Of a DNA stretch of 64,000 nucleotides, positions 51,395 through 60,003 are shown piece after piece (the stretch's first letter is position 1; every line of letters begins with the position of its first letter). The DNA is from Lipingzhangella_A rawalii (GTDB lineage Bacteria; Actinomycetota; Actinomycetes; Streptosporangiales; Streptosporangiaceae): assembly GCF_031628175.1 (NCBI RefSeq), contig NZ_JAVLVT010000001.1, positions 496,001 to 560,000 of the forward strand, read 5' to 3'. Below the pieces are notes generated by a model. It did not search any database, had not been told where the DNA came from, and saw only the letters and a list, made by a program, of their open reading frames with translations. The translations under genes and the position numbers were made by a program.

Positions 51395-52407
51395 TGAGTG
51401 AGCTGAACCCGTGGCTGGCGCTGGCCGTGTCGGTGCTGATCGTTGGCCTGAGTGCCCTGTTCGTCGCCATCGAGTTCTCACTGGTCGCCGCACGCCGCTA
51501 TCGGCTGGAGGAGGCGGCGCACCGCAGTGCCTCGGCGCGGGCGGCATTGCGGAGTGCGCGGGATCTGTCCATGTTGTTGGCGGGGTCCCAGCTGGGCATC
51601 ACGTTGTGCACGCTGGCGCTGGGAGCGATCACGAAGCCGGCGGTGCAGCGGCTCCTCGAGCCGTGGTTCGGCTGGCTGCCCGCGGCGGGCAGCTACGGGG
51701 TGGCATTCGTGCTGTCGCTGGTGGTGGTGACTTTTGTGCACCTGGTCGTCGGCGAGATGGCTCCGAAATCGTGGGCGATTTCGCATCCGGAGCGGTCGGC
51801 GACGGCACTGGCCCTGCCGATGCGCGCGTTCATGTGGCTGACACGTCCGGCGTTGGTGGCGCTCCAGGCCATGGCGAACTGGTGTCTGCGCCGGGTGGGG
51901 GTGGAACCCGTGGACGAGGTGGCCTCAGGACGGGACCCGGACGACCTACGCCAGCTGGTTGATCATTCCGCCCGGGCCGGGGCGCTGAGCGAGGATCGGC
52001 GCGAGGTGCTGGCCACGGCGCTGGAGGTGAACTCGCGGCCGGTTTCTGATGTGTTGACCCCGTGGCGGGATCTGGCCGCGGTTGGCCCGGATGCCACCGT
52101 GGACGACATCAAGCGGGTGTCGCGGGATACCGGGCATCTTCGGTTGGTGGTGCGTGATGGGCAGCGTCCCCTGGGTGTGCTGCATGTTCGCGATGCGTTG
52201 ACGAGTGCCCCGACGGTGACGGCGGCGGGGTTGATGCGGCCGGTACGCACCGTGGATGCGGCCATGCCGATCTATGCGGCACTGGGCACGATGCGGGAAC
52301 AGCGTTCGCATCTGGCTCTGGTGGTGACCGGTGGGCGTCATGTCGGTGTGGTGACCCTCCAGGACCTGCTGGACGAGCTGTTGGTGGGTGAGGGTGCGCA
52401 GACGTAG
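51394..52407 (+). CDS. CNNM/CorC-family membrane transporter, second of two
   Basis: 337 residues, ATG start overlapping the previous stop. Same domain order without the C-terminal CorC_HlyC domain: DUF21 region (LFVAIEFSLVAARRYRLEEA, LLAGSQLGITLCTLALGA, EMAPKSWAISHPE) and a CBS pair (VSDVLTPWRDLAAV; MRPVRTVDAAMPIYAALGTM, HVGVVTLQDLLDELLVG). Paired, overlapping CNNM genes of unequal length are common in actinobacteria and probably encode a heteromeric complex. Confidence 0.93.
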   Translation: MSELNPWLALAVSVLIVGLSALFVAIEFSLVAARRYRLEEAAHRSASARAALRSARDLSMLLAGSQLGITLCTLALGAITKPAVQRLLEPWFGWLPAAGSYGVAFVLSLVVVTFVHLVVGEMAPKSWAISHPERSATALALPMRAFMWLTRPALVALQAMANWCLRRVGVEPVDEVASGRDPDDLRQLVDHSARAGALSEDRREVLATALEVNSRPVSDVLTPWRDLAAVGPDATVDDIKRVSRDTGHLRLVVRDGQRPLGVLHVRDALTSAPTVTAAGLMRPVRTVDAAMPIYAALGTMREQRSHLALVVTGGRHVGVVTLQDLLDELLVGEGAQT

Positions 52408-52662
52408 TTGGGTTGGCGGTGGCCCCGTGACCTCGATCAACATGTGAACACCGGCGTGGGCAGTCCGGGTTCCCCAGTGTCCTGCCGGCGCGGCGTGAAT
52501 CGAGGAACTCCCCCGGGAGGACACGGCACCCTGGTTTGCCGATGAGCAGACCCAGGCCGCTGAACCGGTGGCGGTTGTTTTGCTGTGCGTTTGGATTGTA
52601 GTAAGGGGCTACACCTCAGCGGTCTTTACAATGTAGATTTCTTTTTGTGGGGGGTGCCTCGA

Positions 52663-54486
52663 TCAGCCGCGTAGCAGGTCGCGGACGTTGACGACGAGGA
52701 GCACCAGCACCGCCGCGGCGATGGGCACCATGATCGAGATCTGCCAGTTCCACAGGAACGCCCAGATCAGACCGGCCAGCACACCGGAGACCACTCCCAG
52801 TACCGCAAGCACTGCCAGGAACGAGCGCAGTTTGCGGCGCGCCCAGGCGTCGAAGGCAGCGAACAGCACAACCACCCCGATCGCTGTGCTGACGGCGGTA
52901 CCCGTGGCGAGCTGTTGCGGTCCGGGATAGATCAGCAGGGCGCCGAGGGCGATGATCAGCAGGGGGGTACTCAGTGCCGCCCAGACGTGCAGGAACCGCG
53001 TCTGTCGGTGCTGGCCGGAGGCGTAGGGGACGTGCGGAGCGCGCAGGTGGGCGGTGGGAGGGTCGACGATCGGGTCCCCGCGCTCGAGGGCCCGCTGGTG
53101 CGCGCCGCGCTCGTCAGCGAGCAGGGCGCGTCTGCGGTAGGTGTCGGCGAGTTCGCGTTCCTGTTCGTCGAGTTGGCGGGTGTAGGCGTTGACCCGGCTG
53201 CGCGCCTCGGGGTGCTGGCGTAGGACGGTGCGTGCGCTGGCTTGGCGGCGCAGTTCCGCTCGGCTGGTGTCGATCTGGGTGTCGAGCTCGGCGATCTGGG
53301 TGTCGAGCTCGTTCAGCCGTTGTGTGAGGTGTTGGCGGGCGCTGGTCTCGTCGGGGGGTGTCTTGTGCAGTCCCACCCAGGAGAGGGGATCCACCCAGGA
53401 TCGCCGCGGGGTGCCGTCGCGTTCGTAGCGGGGGCCGCTGGGAGCGCGTTCCCCGTCGAACCAGTCGCCGGTGTCCCGTCCCCACAGGCCGCGGAACCCG
53501 ATGACCCAGGGGGTTTCCTCACTGATAACGGTCGGTTGCCAGGTGCGGTCGCAGCCGGGGCCGATGTGGGTTCCGTCGCCGCGGGCATAGTCCACGAAGG
53601 GGACGCCGATGCCGTGCCGGCCAGTGGGGCTACTTCCGGGGAGGATGCGGTGGGCCAGCCGCCGCCAGGCGCGCACGAGGCCACGCAGGAAGGCGGGGTC
53701 CACCTGGATGAGGTAATCCCCCGGCTGCATCTGGTGGGAGTGGGAGCCCGCCCCGGAGTAGACGATGACGTGGTCGCCGCTGCGGTGCAGGTGGGGGTCG
53801 TCGAAGCTGCGCCTGAGGTCGTCGCCAACGTATTCGTGCGAGGAAGCCCCCACCCACAGTGGGGTGGTAATGCCGTCCTCGTTCTGGGTCAGATAGACCG
53901 TGACCTTTTCCCAGTCGGCCTCGTGGTCGTTGACTCCCCCGAAGGTGGAGCGCCAGTCGTTCATCGCGTAGAAGAACCAGTACTGGCAGACGATGTAGCC
54001 GCCTTCGCGGACAACGCGACCGTAGTAGGGGGCGGTGTCGGCGTCGCTGTCGAGGTGTTTCCGGTAGCGGGTGGCGGCGGCCGCCGCCACTCCCCCGGGA
54101 ACGGCGCCGCGAATGAGTAGGGACAGGCGCATCAGGACGTCGAGGACGCGGCCGAATACGCCGACCGCGGCGAGACGTCCGCTGCGGGGGATGACGGGGC
54201 GTACGGTGCGGTGGAAGTGGCGGGCCTCCTCGCGCAGGGACACTTCCTGGACGAAGCGCAGATGCAGATCTTGGCCGGGCCACTCCTGTTCGGCGTCGGC
54301 GAGGCGTTCCAGGGTGAGTTCGCCGGCGGGCACGAGCTGTTCTTCGGATCCGCCTGGGAGGTCCCGCCACAGGCTGCAACAGCGCACGTATCCGTCGACA
54401 TCGGTGGGGAAGAACAGCTCACCTTTGGTGAACGCGAGGATCGGCTCATAGGTCCGCAGCAGTTCGACATCGGTGCTCGTGGTCAT
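52663..54486 (-). CDS. large unknown protein: Vps62-like layout, coiled coil, C-terminal membrane helices
   Basis: 607 residues, ATG start. N-terminal 200 residues include RTYEPILAFTKGELFFPTDV, and the middle holds GGYIVCQYWFFYAMNDWRST, HEADWEKVTVYLT and VYSGAGSHSHQ, a pattern that recalls Vps62/lectin-like domains of fungal and bacterial proteins. Residues about 415-490 are heptad-rich (LNELDTQIAELDTQIDTSR, with a visible internal repeat). The last 95 residues carry three hydrophobic helices. No signal peptide. The Vps62 comparison is weak and by eye. The gene start overlaps the end of the EamA gene by 41 bases on the same strand. Confidence 0.6.
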   Translation of the reverse strand: MTTSTDVELLRTYEPILAFTKGELFFPTDVDGYVRCCSLWRDLPGGSEEQLVPAGELTLERLADAEQEWPGQDLHLRFVQEVSLREEARHFHRTVRPVIPRSGRLAAVGVFGRVLDVLMRLSLLIRGAVPGGVAAAAATRYRKHLDSDADTAPYYGRVVREGGYIVCQYWFFYAMNDWRSTFGGVNDHEADWEKVTVYLTQNEDGITTPLWVGASSHEYVGDDLRRSFDDPHLHRSGDHVIVYSGAGSHSHQMQPGDYLIQVDPAFLRGLVRAWRRLAHRILPGSSPTGRHGIGVPFVDYARGDGTHIGPGCDRTWQPTVISEETPWVIGFRGLWGRDTGDWFDGERAPSGPRYERDGTPRRSWVDPLSWVGLHKTPPDETSARQHLTQRLNELDTQIAELDTQIDTSRAELRRQASARTVLRQHPEARSRVNAYTRQLDEQERELADTYRRRALLADERGAHQRALERGDPIVDPPTAHLRAPHVPYASGQHRQTRFLHVWAALSTPLLIIALGALLIYPGPQQLATGTAVSTAIGVVVLFAAFDAWARRKLRSFLAVLAVLGVVSGVLAGLIWAFLWNWQISIMVPIAAAVLVLLVVNVRDLLRG

Positions 54487-55510
54487 AACGGAGTGACCCT
54501 AGTCGATCGGGGTGGGCGGCTCCAACGTGGTTAAGGGGTTGAGGGGTGTTCTCCGCGGGTCGGGCCGGAGTGCTGGGGTGGGGTGGGCTCGGCTTGGTGT
54601 GGGGGTCCCTGCCGGGCTGGTTGGCGGGTGCTGCGCTGGGGTCGGAACGGGCGGCTCCGATTCCAGCGAGGATGACCAGGGCCAGCCCGGCCAGCTGTCC
54701 GGGAACGGGGATCTGGGTGAGGATGATGCCGCCCAGGGTCAGGCTGACCGCGGGTTCGAGGCTGATGAGAGTGCCATAGGTGCCGCTGCGCATGCGTTGC
54801 AGCACCTGGAGGTCGATGAGAAACGGCAGCAGGGGGAAGAGCAGTGCGATGCCAAGGGTGGCCAGGATGAGGTTGAGGTCTGCGTGGTGGACGACCTGCG
54901 GGGCGCCCAGGGGTGCGCTGGCGAGGCTGGCCACGGCCATGGACAGGGCCAACCCGGGCACGACGCCGATGGTGGTTCCGACGCGCTGCCCCAGCAGGAT
55001 GTAGAGGGCCAGGCAGCTGGCAGCGGCGAGACCGTATCCGACACCGACCAGGTCGACGGCGCCGCTCCAGGGGCGGGTGAGCAGGGCGACGCCCAGCGCG
55101 GCGGCCAGGACCCACACGAGGTCGCGACGGCGGCGGAGGGCCAGCAGGGCCACGGCAAGAGGGCCGAGGAATTCCAGGGCGTTGGCGGTGCCCAGGGGGA
55201 TGCGGGCTGTGGACTCGGAGAAGCTGAGGGTCATTCCCGCGCTGGCGAGGCCGAGGGCGAGGACCGCGGCCAGATCCCGACGGCTCATCCGGTGCAGGAT
55301 GGAGCGGAGCTGGTGTGCGGTCAGGGCCAGGAGGAGCAGTGCCGCCCAGCTCAGGCGCAGCCAGGTCACACCGGCGGGACCGACCGGGTCGAAGAGGTGT
55401 ACCGCGAACGCGCTACCGGTGTGGAGTAGGACCATACCGGCGACGAGGAGCAGCGCTGGTGGGGTGTGGGCGACGATCCGCTGCATGAATACGAGGGGCG
55501 ATATGGTCAT
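54446..55510 (-). CDS. EamA/RhtA-type drug-metabolite transporter
   Basis: 354 residues, ATG start. Ten hydrophobic helices in two EamA halves; features are VTWLRLSWAALLLLALTA, the SESTARIPLGTANALEFLGP stretch and the second-half YGTLISLEPAVSLTLGGIIL typical of RhtA-like threonine/homoserine exporters. The last 60 residues are a hydrophilic extension that is probably not structured. It is divergent from a LysR-type regulator, which is its likely controller. Confidence 0.9.
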   Translation of the reverse strand: MTISPLVFMQRIVAHTPPALLLVAGMVLLHTGSAFAVHLFDPVGPAGVTWLRLSWAALLLLALTAHQLRSILHRMSRRDLAAVLALGLASAGMTLSFSESTARIPLGTANALEFLGPLAVALLALRRRRDLVWVLAAALGVALLTRPWSGAVDLVGVGYGLAAASCLALYILLGQRVGTTIGVVPGLALSMAVASLASAPLGAPQVVHHADLNLILATLGIALLFPLLPFLIDLQVLQRMRSGTYGTLISLEPAVSLTLGGIILTQIPVPGQLAGLALVILAGIGAARSDPSAAPANQPGRDPHTKPSPPHPSTPARPAENTPQPLNHVGAAHPDRLGSLRYDHEHRCRTAADL

Positions 55511-55581
55511 CCCTCCATTTCAGTGCTCCTTTTTGTTGCTGTCCACGAACTGTTAGATCATAAATCATGTAGTTTGAGTGG

Positions 55582-56535
55582 ATGGATGTCACTCGACTGC
55601 GGCTGTTGGTGGAGCTGGAGCGCCTTGGGACTATGGCCGCAGTGGCCGAGGTCACAGGTATGAGCACGTCTGCGGTCTCCAAGCATCTGGCGGTACTCGA
55701 ACGAGAGACGCAGGTCAGGCTGCTGGTCCCGGAGGGACGTCGGGTTCGGCTCACCCCGGCGGGCCAGCGTCTGGTGGAGCACGCGGTGGGGATTCTGGAA
55801 CGGATCGAGGCAGCCCAGGCCGAACTCCAGGGAGATACGACCCCCACGGGTGTGGTGCGTCTGGTGAGTTTTGTCTCCGCCGCTACGGCGATCGCGCTTC
55901 CGGCGATGCGCCAGCTGCGGGTGGATCACCCGGCCGTGGATGTGCGGCTGATCGATCTGGAGCCGGAGCCGGCCCTGGCTGCCCTGTTGTCCGGGACGGC
56001 TGACCTCGGGATTGTGTACGAGTACAGTCTCGTTCCCCGCACGGTTCCCGAACGACTCAATCGGACCGTCTTGGGGGACGAACCGCTGTATCTGGCCGAA
56101 CCGGCCCGCAGCGAGTCTCCGGCGGCCCAGGGACGTCAGGCAACCCGGGCGCGGCTGCGCTCCCTGGCCAAGGCGGCGTGGATCACCAACTCACAGGGCA
56201 GTGATGAGGACGAGCTGGTCCAGCGCATCTGCGTAACCGCGGGGTTTACCCCGCTGATTCGGCATCGGCTGGACAATCTCGACCTCCACCTGGATCTGAT
56301 CGGTGCCGGACTGGGGGTGGGGATCCTGCCGCAGTTGGGACTGCCGGACGGGGGTGAGCCCCCGCCCGAGACGCGCCTCACGCCCCTGGGTGCGCTCGGC
56401 GGGGTACGTCGAGTGTTCCTGGTCGCCCGTGGGGGCGAGTGGTCCTGGCCACCGATCCGGACGGTGGCTCGCTGTCTGCGTCAGTCGGCGACCCGGGTGC
56501 TGGCCTCTCCGGAGTCCGATTCGTCCGCGCACTGA
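55582..56535 (+). CDS. LysR-type transcriptional regulator
   Basis: 317 residues, ATG start. N-terminal winged helix-turn-helix (LRLLVELERLGTMAAVAEVT, STSAVSKHLAVLERETQVRL, GRRVRLTPAGQRLVEHA) followed by the substrate-binding-like domain (VVRLVSFVSAATAIALPAM, GTADLGIVYEY, GAGLGVGILPQLGL). The 71-base gap to the divergent EamA exporter is the usual place for its binding site. Confidence 0.92.
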   Translation: MDVTRLRLLVELERLGTMAAVAEVTGMSTSAVSKHLAVLERETQVRLLVPEGRRVRLTPAGQRLVEHAVGILERIEAAQAELQGDTTPTGVVRLVSFVSAATAIALPAMRQLRVDHPAVDVRLIDLEPEPALAALLSGTADLGIVYEYSLVPRTVPERLNRTVLGDEPLYLAEPARSESPAAQGRQATRARLRSLAKAAWITNSQGSDEDELVQRICVTAGFTPLIRHRLDNLDLHLDLIGAGLGVGILPQLGLPDGGEPPPETRLTPLGALGGVRRVFLVARGGEWSWPPIRTVARCLRQSATRVLASPESDSSAH

Positions 56536-56742
56536 GGCGTTGTGGTGCAGCGGCTCTCACGCGACACCCAGCAAACATTAAAAATGATAAAAGTTTCCTG
56601 AATAGGATCTCGTTCTGCTGTTTACTGGCGCGGCACTGCCGCTGCCCCCACGGCCGCGCATACCATCGAACACATCAGGCAATACACCCGAAGGGATTCG
56701 GGTCGGTCGTACTCCTCGTGTGGGACAGGCTGGGGGAAGAAG

Positions 56743-57297
56743 ATGACAATTTCTCCGACGATGAACCCATCGGTGTCCGGGATGCTGAGGTTCCGTTACC
56801 TGCGTGCCAGCGAGGTCGACGAGCTCGCCGAGTTGTGGCAGGGGCTGCACCGGCATCACGTTGCCAGCACGCCCCATCTGGACGACCTGATCAGCCCGGT
56901 GAACGACGACGAATCGTGGCAGCGTCGTCGCCGCCACTACGCCGCGTGGCTGGCCGAGCCGGACACCCTGGCGATTCTCGCCGAACGCGATGGCACCAAG
57001 CTTGGCTACGCCATGGTCACCGTCCAGCAGGATCGGCGAGGATCCTGGAACCGTGGGGAGCGGGTGGCCACGCTCCAGACCCTGACCGTCGCTCCGGAAC
57101 ACCGTCGCCAGGGGGTGGGTTCGGCGCTACTGGAGGAGGTGCGCCGTCAGCTGGGAGCCTCCGGTATCAGCGACCTGGAACTGGCCGCGGTCAGCGGTAA
57201 CGAGGAAGCGATGAGGTTCTACGAGCGGGAGGGCTTCCGTCCCTTCGTGACCACGATGGTGACACGCCTGGGGCCGGCGGCCGGCCCGCACGACTAG
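56743..57297 (+). CDS. GNAT-family N-acetyltransferase
   Basis: 184 residues, ATG start with GGGGGAAGAAG before it. The acetyl-CoA loop reads TLTVAPEHRRQGVGSALLEE, with the Q/RxxGxG/A motif, and the C-terminal AVSGNEEAMRFYEREGFRPF is the normal closing strand. Substrate not predictable. Confidence 0.92.
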   Translation: MTISPTMNPSVSGMLRFRYLRASEVDELAELWQGLHRHHVASTPHLDDLISPVNDDESWQRRRRHYAAWLAEPDTLAILAERDGTKLGYAMVTVQQDRRGSWNRGERVATLQTLTVAPEHRRQGVGSALLEEVRRQLGASGISDLELAAVSGNEEAMRFYEREGFRPFVTTMVTRLGPAAGPHD

Positions 57298-57370
57298 GGC
57301 GTGGTTCTGGAGCGCTTTCGGGTCAGGGAGCGGCGCTGCCGCACCGACAGAAACGGCGCCGCGCCCCACT

Positions 57371-57417
57371 CCCTCGTGTGGCCGACCGATCATGGCTCCC
57401 GGTCGGCCACACGAGGG
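57371..57417. terminator. 18-bp perfect hairpin
   Basis: CCCTCGTGTGGCCGACCG at 57371-57388, an 11-base loop, and its exact complement at 57400-57417. It starts 74 bases after the GNAT stop, before the iron box at 57466. It is the longest perfect stem in the window. No T-run. I read it as the GNAT terminator; a role in mRNA stability or DNA binding cannot be excluded. Confidence 0.6.
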
Positions 57418-57465
57418 TGTCGGGACGACCCGGTGACTGGCCGGGACACCCATCTCCAGATTTAA

Positions 57466-57484
57466 TTAGGATAGGCTTGCCTCT
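57466..57484 (+). promoter_or_regulatory. iron box upstream of the siderophore-binding lipoprotein
   Basis: TTAGGATAGGCTTGCCTCT matches the DtxR/IdeR consensus at about 14 of 19 positions; the left half is almost perfect. It lies 31 bases before the GTG at 57515, the same distance as the box to the start at 1305. Predicts repression by iron. Confidence 0.65.
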
Positions 57485-57514
57485 TACAGTTCTCGGTTTA
57501 CGGAGAGGTTGGCC

Positions 57515-58550
57515 GTGCATCACCACCCCCGCTCCCGCCCAGGCGCCCTGCCCCGGGCCGGCGCTACCGCCACCAGTGCCCTTCTCGTCCTCAGCAGCGG
57601 CTGCACCGCCGCCAACGACCCGGGTGCGCAGTCCGAGCCATCCGAGACACGCACCATCACCGCCGCCAACGGCGACGTCGAGGTTCCAGCCGACCCCGAC
57701 GACATCGCCGTGTTGTGGCGCCCCACCCTCGCCGCTGCGACGCAACGGCCATTCCCCCACCGCCGCGTTGGGAGATCCGGGCGCCGAGGACGGCGGCCTC
57801 ACCCCCTTCCTTCCGCCCGAGGCCACGGACGTGGCCGACGAGGTCACCATCGTGTCCAACTCCCTGGCCGAGGAGGACCTCAACCTCGAGGAGCTGGCCG
57901 CCACCACCCCCGATCTCATCCTCGGCGTCGCCACGGAGAACGGCACGCAGGCCGAACGGGTGGACGAGCTCAACGAGATCGCCCCCACGGTGCTCCTGGA
58001 GTGGAGCGGGACCGAATCCTGGCGTGATCACCTCACCGAGGTCGCCGAGGTTCTCGACGCTCACGAGCGGGCCGAGCAGGTCACCACCGACTACCGGGAC
58101 GCCGTAGACGACGCCCGGGAGGCGGTGCGGGACACCATCGGGCCGGCCGAGGACACGCAGGTCTCGCTGGTGCGGCTGCAAAGCGACAGCGAGATCCGCT
58201 TCGAGACTCCCGCCTCGTTCCCCGGACAGATCATGGCCGATGTGGGCTTCGACCGGCCCCAGAGCCAGCTCCAGGACCAGGCCGAGGGCGGCACAGACTT
58301 CGTGTCCGAAAGCTACGAGAACCTCGAGGACGGTGACGGCGACCTCGTGTTTGTCTTCGCCAGCGGTGGCTACACTGACGCACCCGAGATTTTCGACGAC
58401 CAGATGTGGGCCCACCTGGACGCCGTGGCCGACGGCCGGCTGTACGCGGTCGATTTCGACCACTGGGGGGCCGCCAGCTATCCGGCGGCACACCGGGTGC
58501 TGGACGACCTCACCGCGGCCGTCTCCGGGGAGCTCGATCCCGCAGTGTGA
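57515..58550 (+). pseudogene. ferric-siderophore-binding lipoprotein, broken by a two-base frameshift
   Basis: The GTG start at 57515 follows GGAGAGG. The first frame gives a lipoprotein signal (SALLVLSSGC with the lipid-modified Cys), then TRTITAANGDVEVPADPDDI and AVLWRPTLAAA. At 57746-57748 the frame is lost; the other frame continues with HSPTAALGDPGAEDGGLTPF, DLNLEELAATTPDLILG, and APEIFDDQMWAHLDAVADGR. Insertion of two bases after the CAAC at 57743-57746 would join them (a TQLGH-type sequence is expected). The restored protein is a FecB/FepB-type periplasmic-binding lipoprotein. It stands alone here, with no permease or ATPase gene beside it. Confidence 0.88.
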
Positions 58551-58640
58551 GCCCGCTCCGGCGCGGACGACACCTGCTCCGGGACAGGTCCCGGGCGCGC
58601 ACGGCGCGCACCGGTGCACTCGGGCGCTAGGCTCGGGCTC

Positions 58641-59951
58641 GTGTCTGGTTCGGAGTCCGCCACCTGCAACTTTCCCGGCTGTACCCGTACGGTGCCGCAG
58701 AAGAACACCCCGGGGCGCCCGCCCGAGTACTGTGATCTTCCCGAACACACCCGCTGGCGTGCCTGGCGCGAACGCCAGCGTTTGAGCCAGGCCGCCTCCG
58801 CGCCCCCCACCGGCGAGTCCACATCCGGCGCGGCCGACCCCGCCGCTTGGGCCCCAGACCAGACCGGACACGACCCCCATGGGGTGGGCTCGTCTGGCAC
58901 GACCCCCGACTCCGCGCCGGTCACCTCTGCGCGGCTGCGCGCCGACGAGTTGCTGACCCGGTTCGCTGTCCAGGCCGAACACCTCACGGCCACCCTGGCC
59001 GAGAGCCGCGCTGCCTTCGCCGCGATGACCGACCCCGCGTCCGTGGAGACCCAGGTGGAGGGGGTGCGGGTGGAGGCCGATCGGCGCATTGCCGAGGCCG
59101 AGGCCGCGCGGGTTCGGGCCGAGGAGCAGGCGCGGACCGCCGAACAGCGCCGGGTGACTGCCGAGGAGGCGGCCAGCTCCGCGGTGGAGGCCGCCGGGGC
59201 GGCGGAACGTATGGCCGACACGGCCCTGGCCGCGCGTGACACTGCCCTGGAGCAGGCTGAGCAGGCACGGGTAGAGCACGGGCGCATGGTCGAGGAGCTG
59301 GCCTCGGTGCGGTCCGAACTTCAGGAGACACAGCAGGAGCTGGCCCGGGTCCGCGAGGAGCACCAGGCAGCGCAGCAGCGCCACGTCGAGGAGCTGGCGC
59401 GGACCCAGGAACAGGCTCGCCAGGACCAGCAGCGACTCACGACGCAGCTGGAGCAGTTGCGCGCCACCGCCGAACAGGCGCAGACCCGCGCCGATGCGGC
59501 CGAGCAGGCCCAGCAGGAGGCCGAGGCGGGCGCTCGCGAGCTGCGTGAGCGCTGCCAGGACTACGAGCAGCGGGTTTCCGAGCTCACCCGGTCCCTGGAA
59601 CGTGCGCACGAGGAGGAACAACGCCTCCGCGCGGATGGCGAGCAGCAGCGGCAGGCCCACGCCCGGGAGCTGGAGCAGCTCCGGTCGGGATTCGACGAGC
59701 GCCTCGCGGCTGTGGCCGAGGCCCGCGATCAGGCCATCGCCCGCGCCGAACGCGCCGAAACCCAAGCCGACCACAGTCTGGCCTGGGCCCGTTCGCTGGT
59801 GGACGCGGGGGGTGCCGCCCCCACCGCCGCAGCCCCCGAGACCTGTGCGGACGGAGAGTCGGCTGCCGCGCAGACCAGTGACGATTCCAGTGCGCGCCCC
59901 GCACTGACGTCGGACAGCCCCACGGGCTCGGACCACACACGGCCCGAGTAG
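58641..59951 (+). CDS. long coiled-coil protein with N-terminal Cys/His motif
   Basis: 436 residues from the GTG at 58641. N-terminal CNFPGCTRTVPQKNTPGRPP followed by EYCDLPEHTRWRAWRER: three Cys and a His suggest a small metal-binding domain of the kind seen in actinobacterial DNA-binding or HNH-like proteins. A disordered stretch follows, then residues about 100-400 are almost pure Glu/Gln/Ala/Arg/Leu heptads (EELARTQEQARQDQQRLTTQ). It looks like a long rod. Function unknown; I considered an SMC/KfrA-type protein, which shares the rod but not the start. Confidence 0.7.
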   Translation: MSGSESATCNFPGCTRTVPQKNTPGRPPEYCDLPEHTRWRAWRERQRLSQAASAPPTGESTSGAADPAAWAPDQTGHDPHGVGSSGTTPDSAPVTSARLRADELLTRFAVQAEHLTATLAESRAAFAAMTDPASVETQVEGVRVEADRRIAEAEAARVRAEEQARTAEQRRVTAEEAASSAVEAAGAAERMADTALAARDTALEQAEQARVEHGRMVEELASVRSELQETQQELARVREEHQAAQQRHVEELARTQEQARQDQQRLTTQLEQLRATAEQAQTRADAAEQAQQEAEAGARELRERCQDYEQRVSELTRSLERAHEEEQRLRADGEQQRQAHARELEQLRSGFDERLAAVAEARDQAIARAERAETQADHSLAWARSLVDAGGAAPTAAAPETCADGESAAAQTSDDSSARPALTSDSPTGSDHTRPE

Positions 59952-60003
59952 CGGTCCGGGTGCGGGCTAACCGGGCTCTTCGCCGGGGCCGGGCGCCAAT
60001 ACC

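Noticed and set aside
57657..59936. 759-codon open frame on the minus strand
   Set aside because: It crosses the binding protein and the coiled-coil gene and is a shadow of both.
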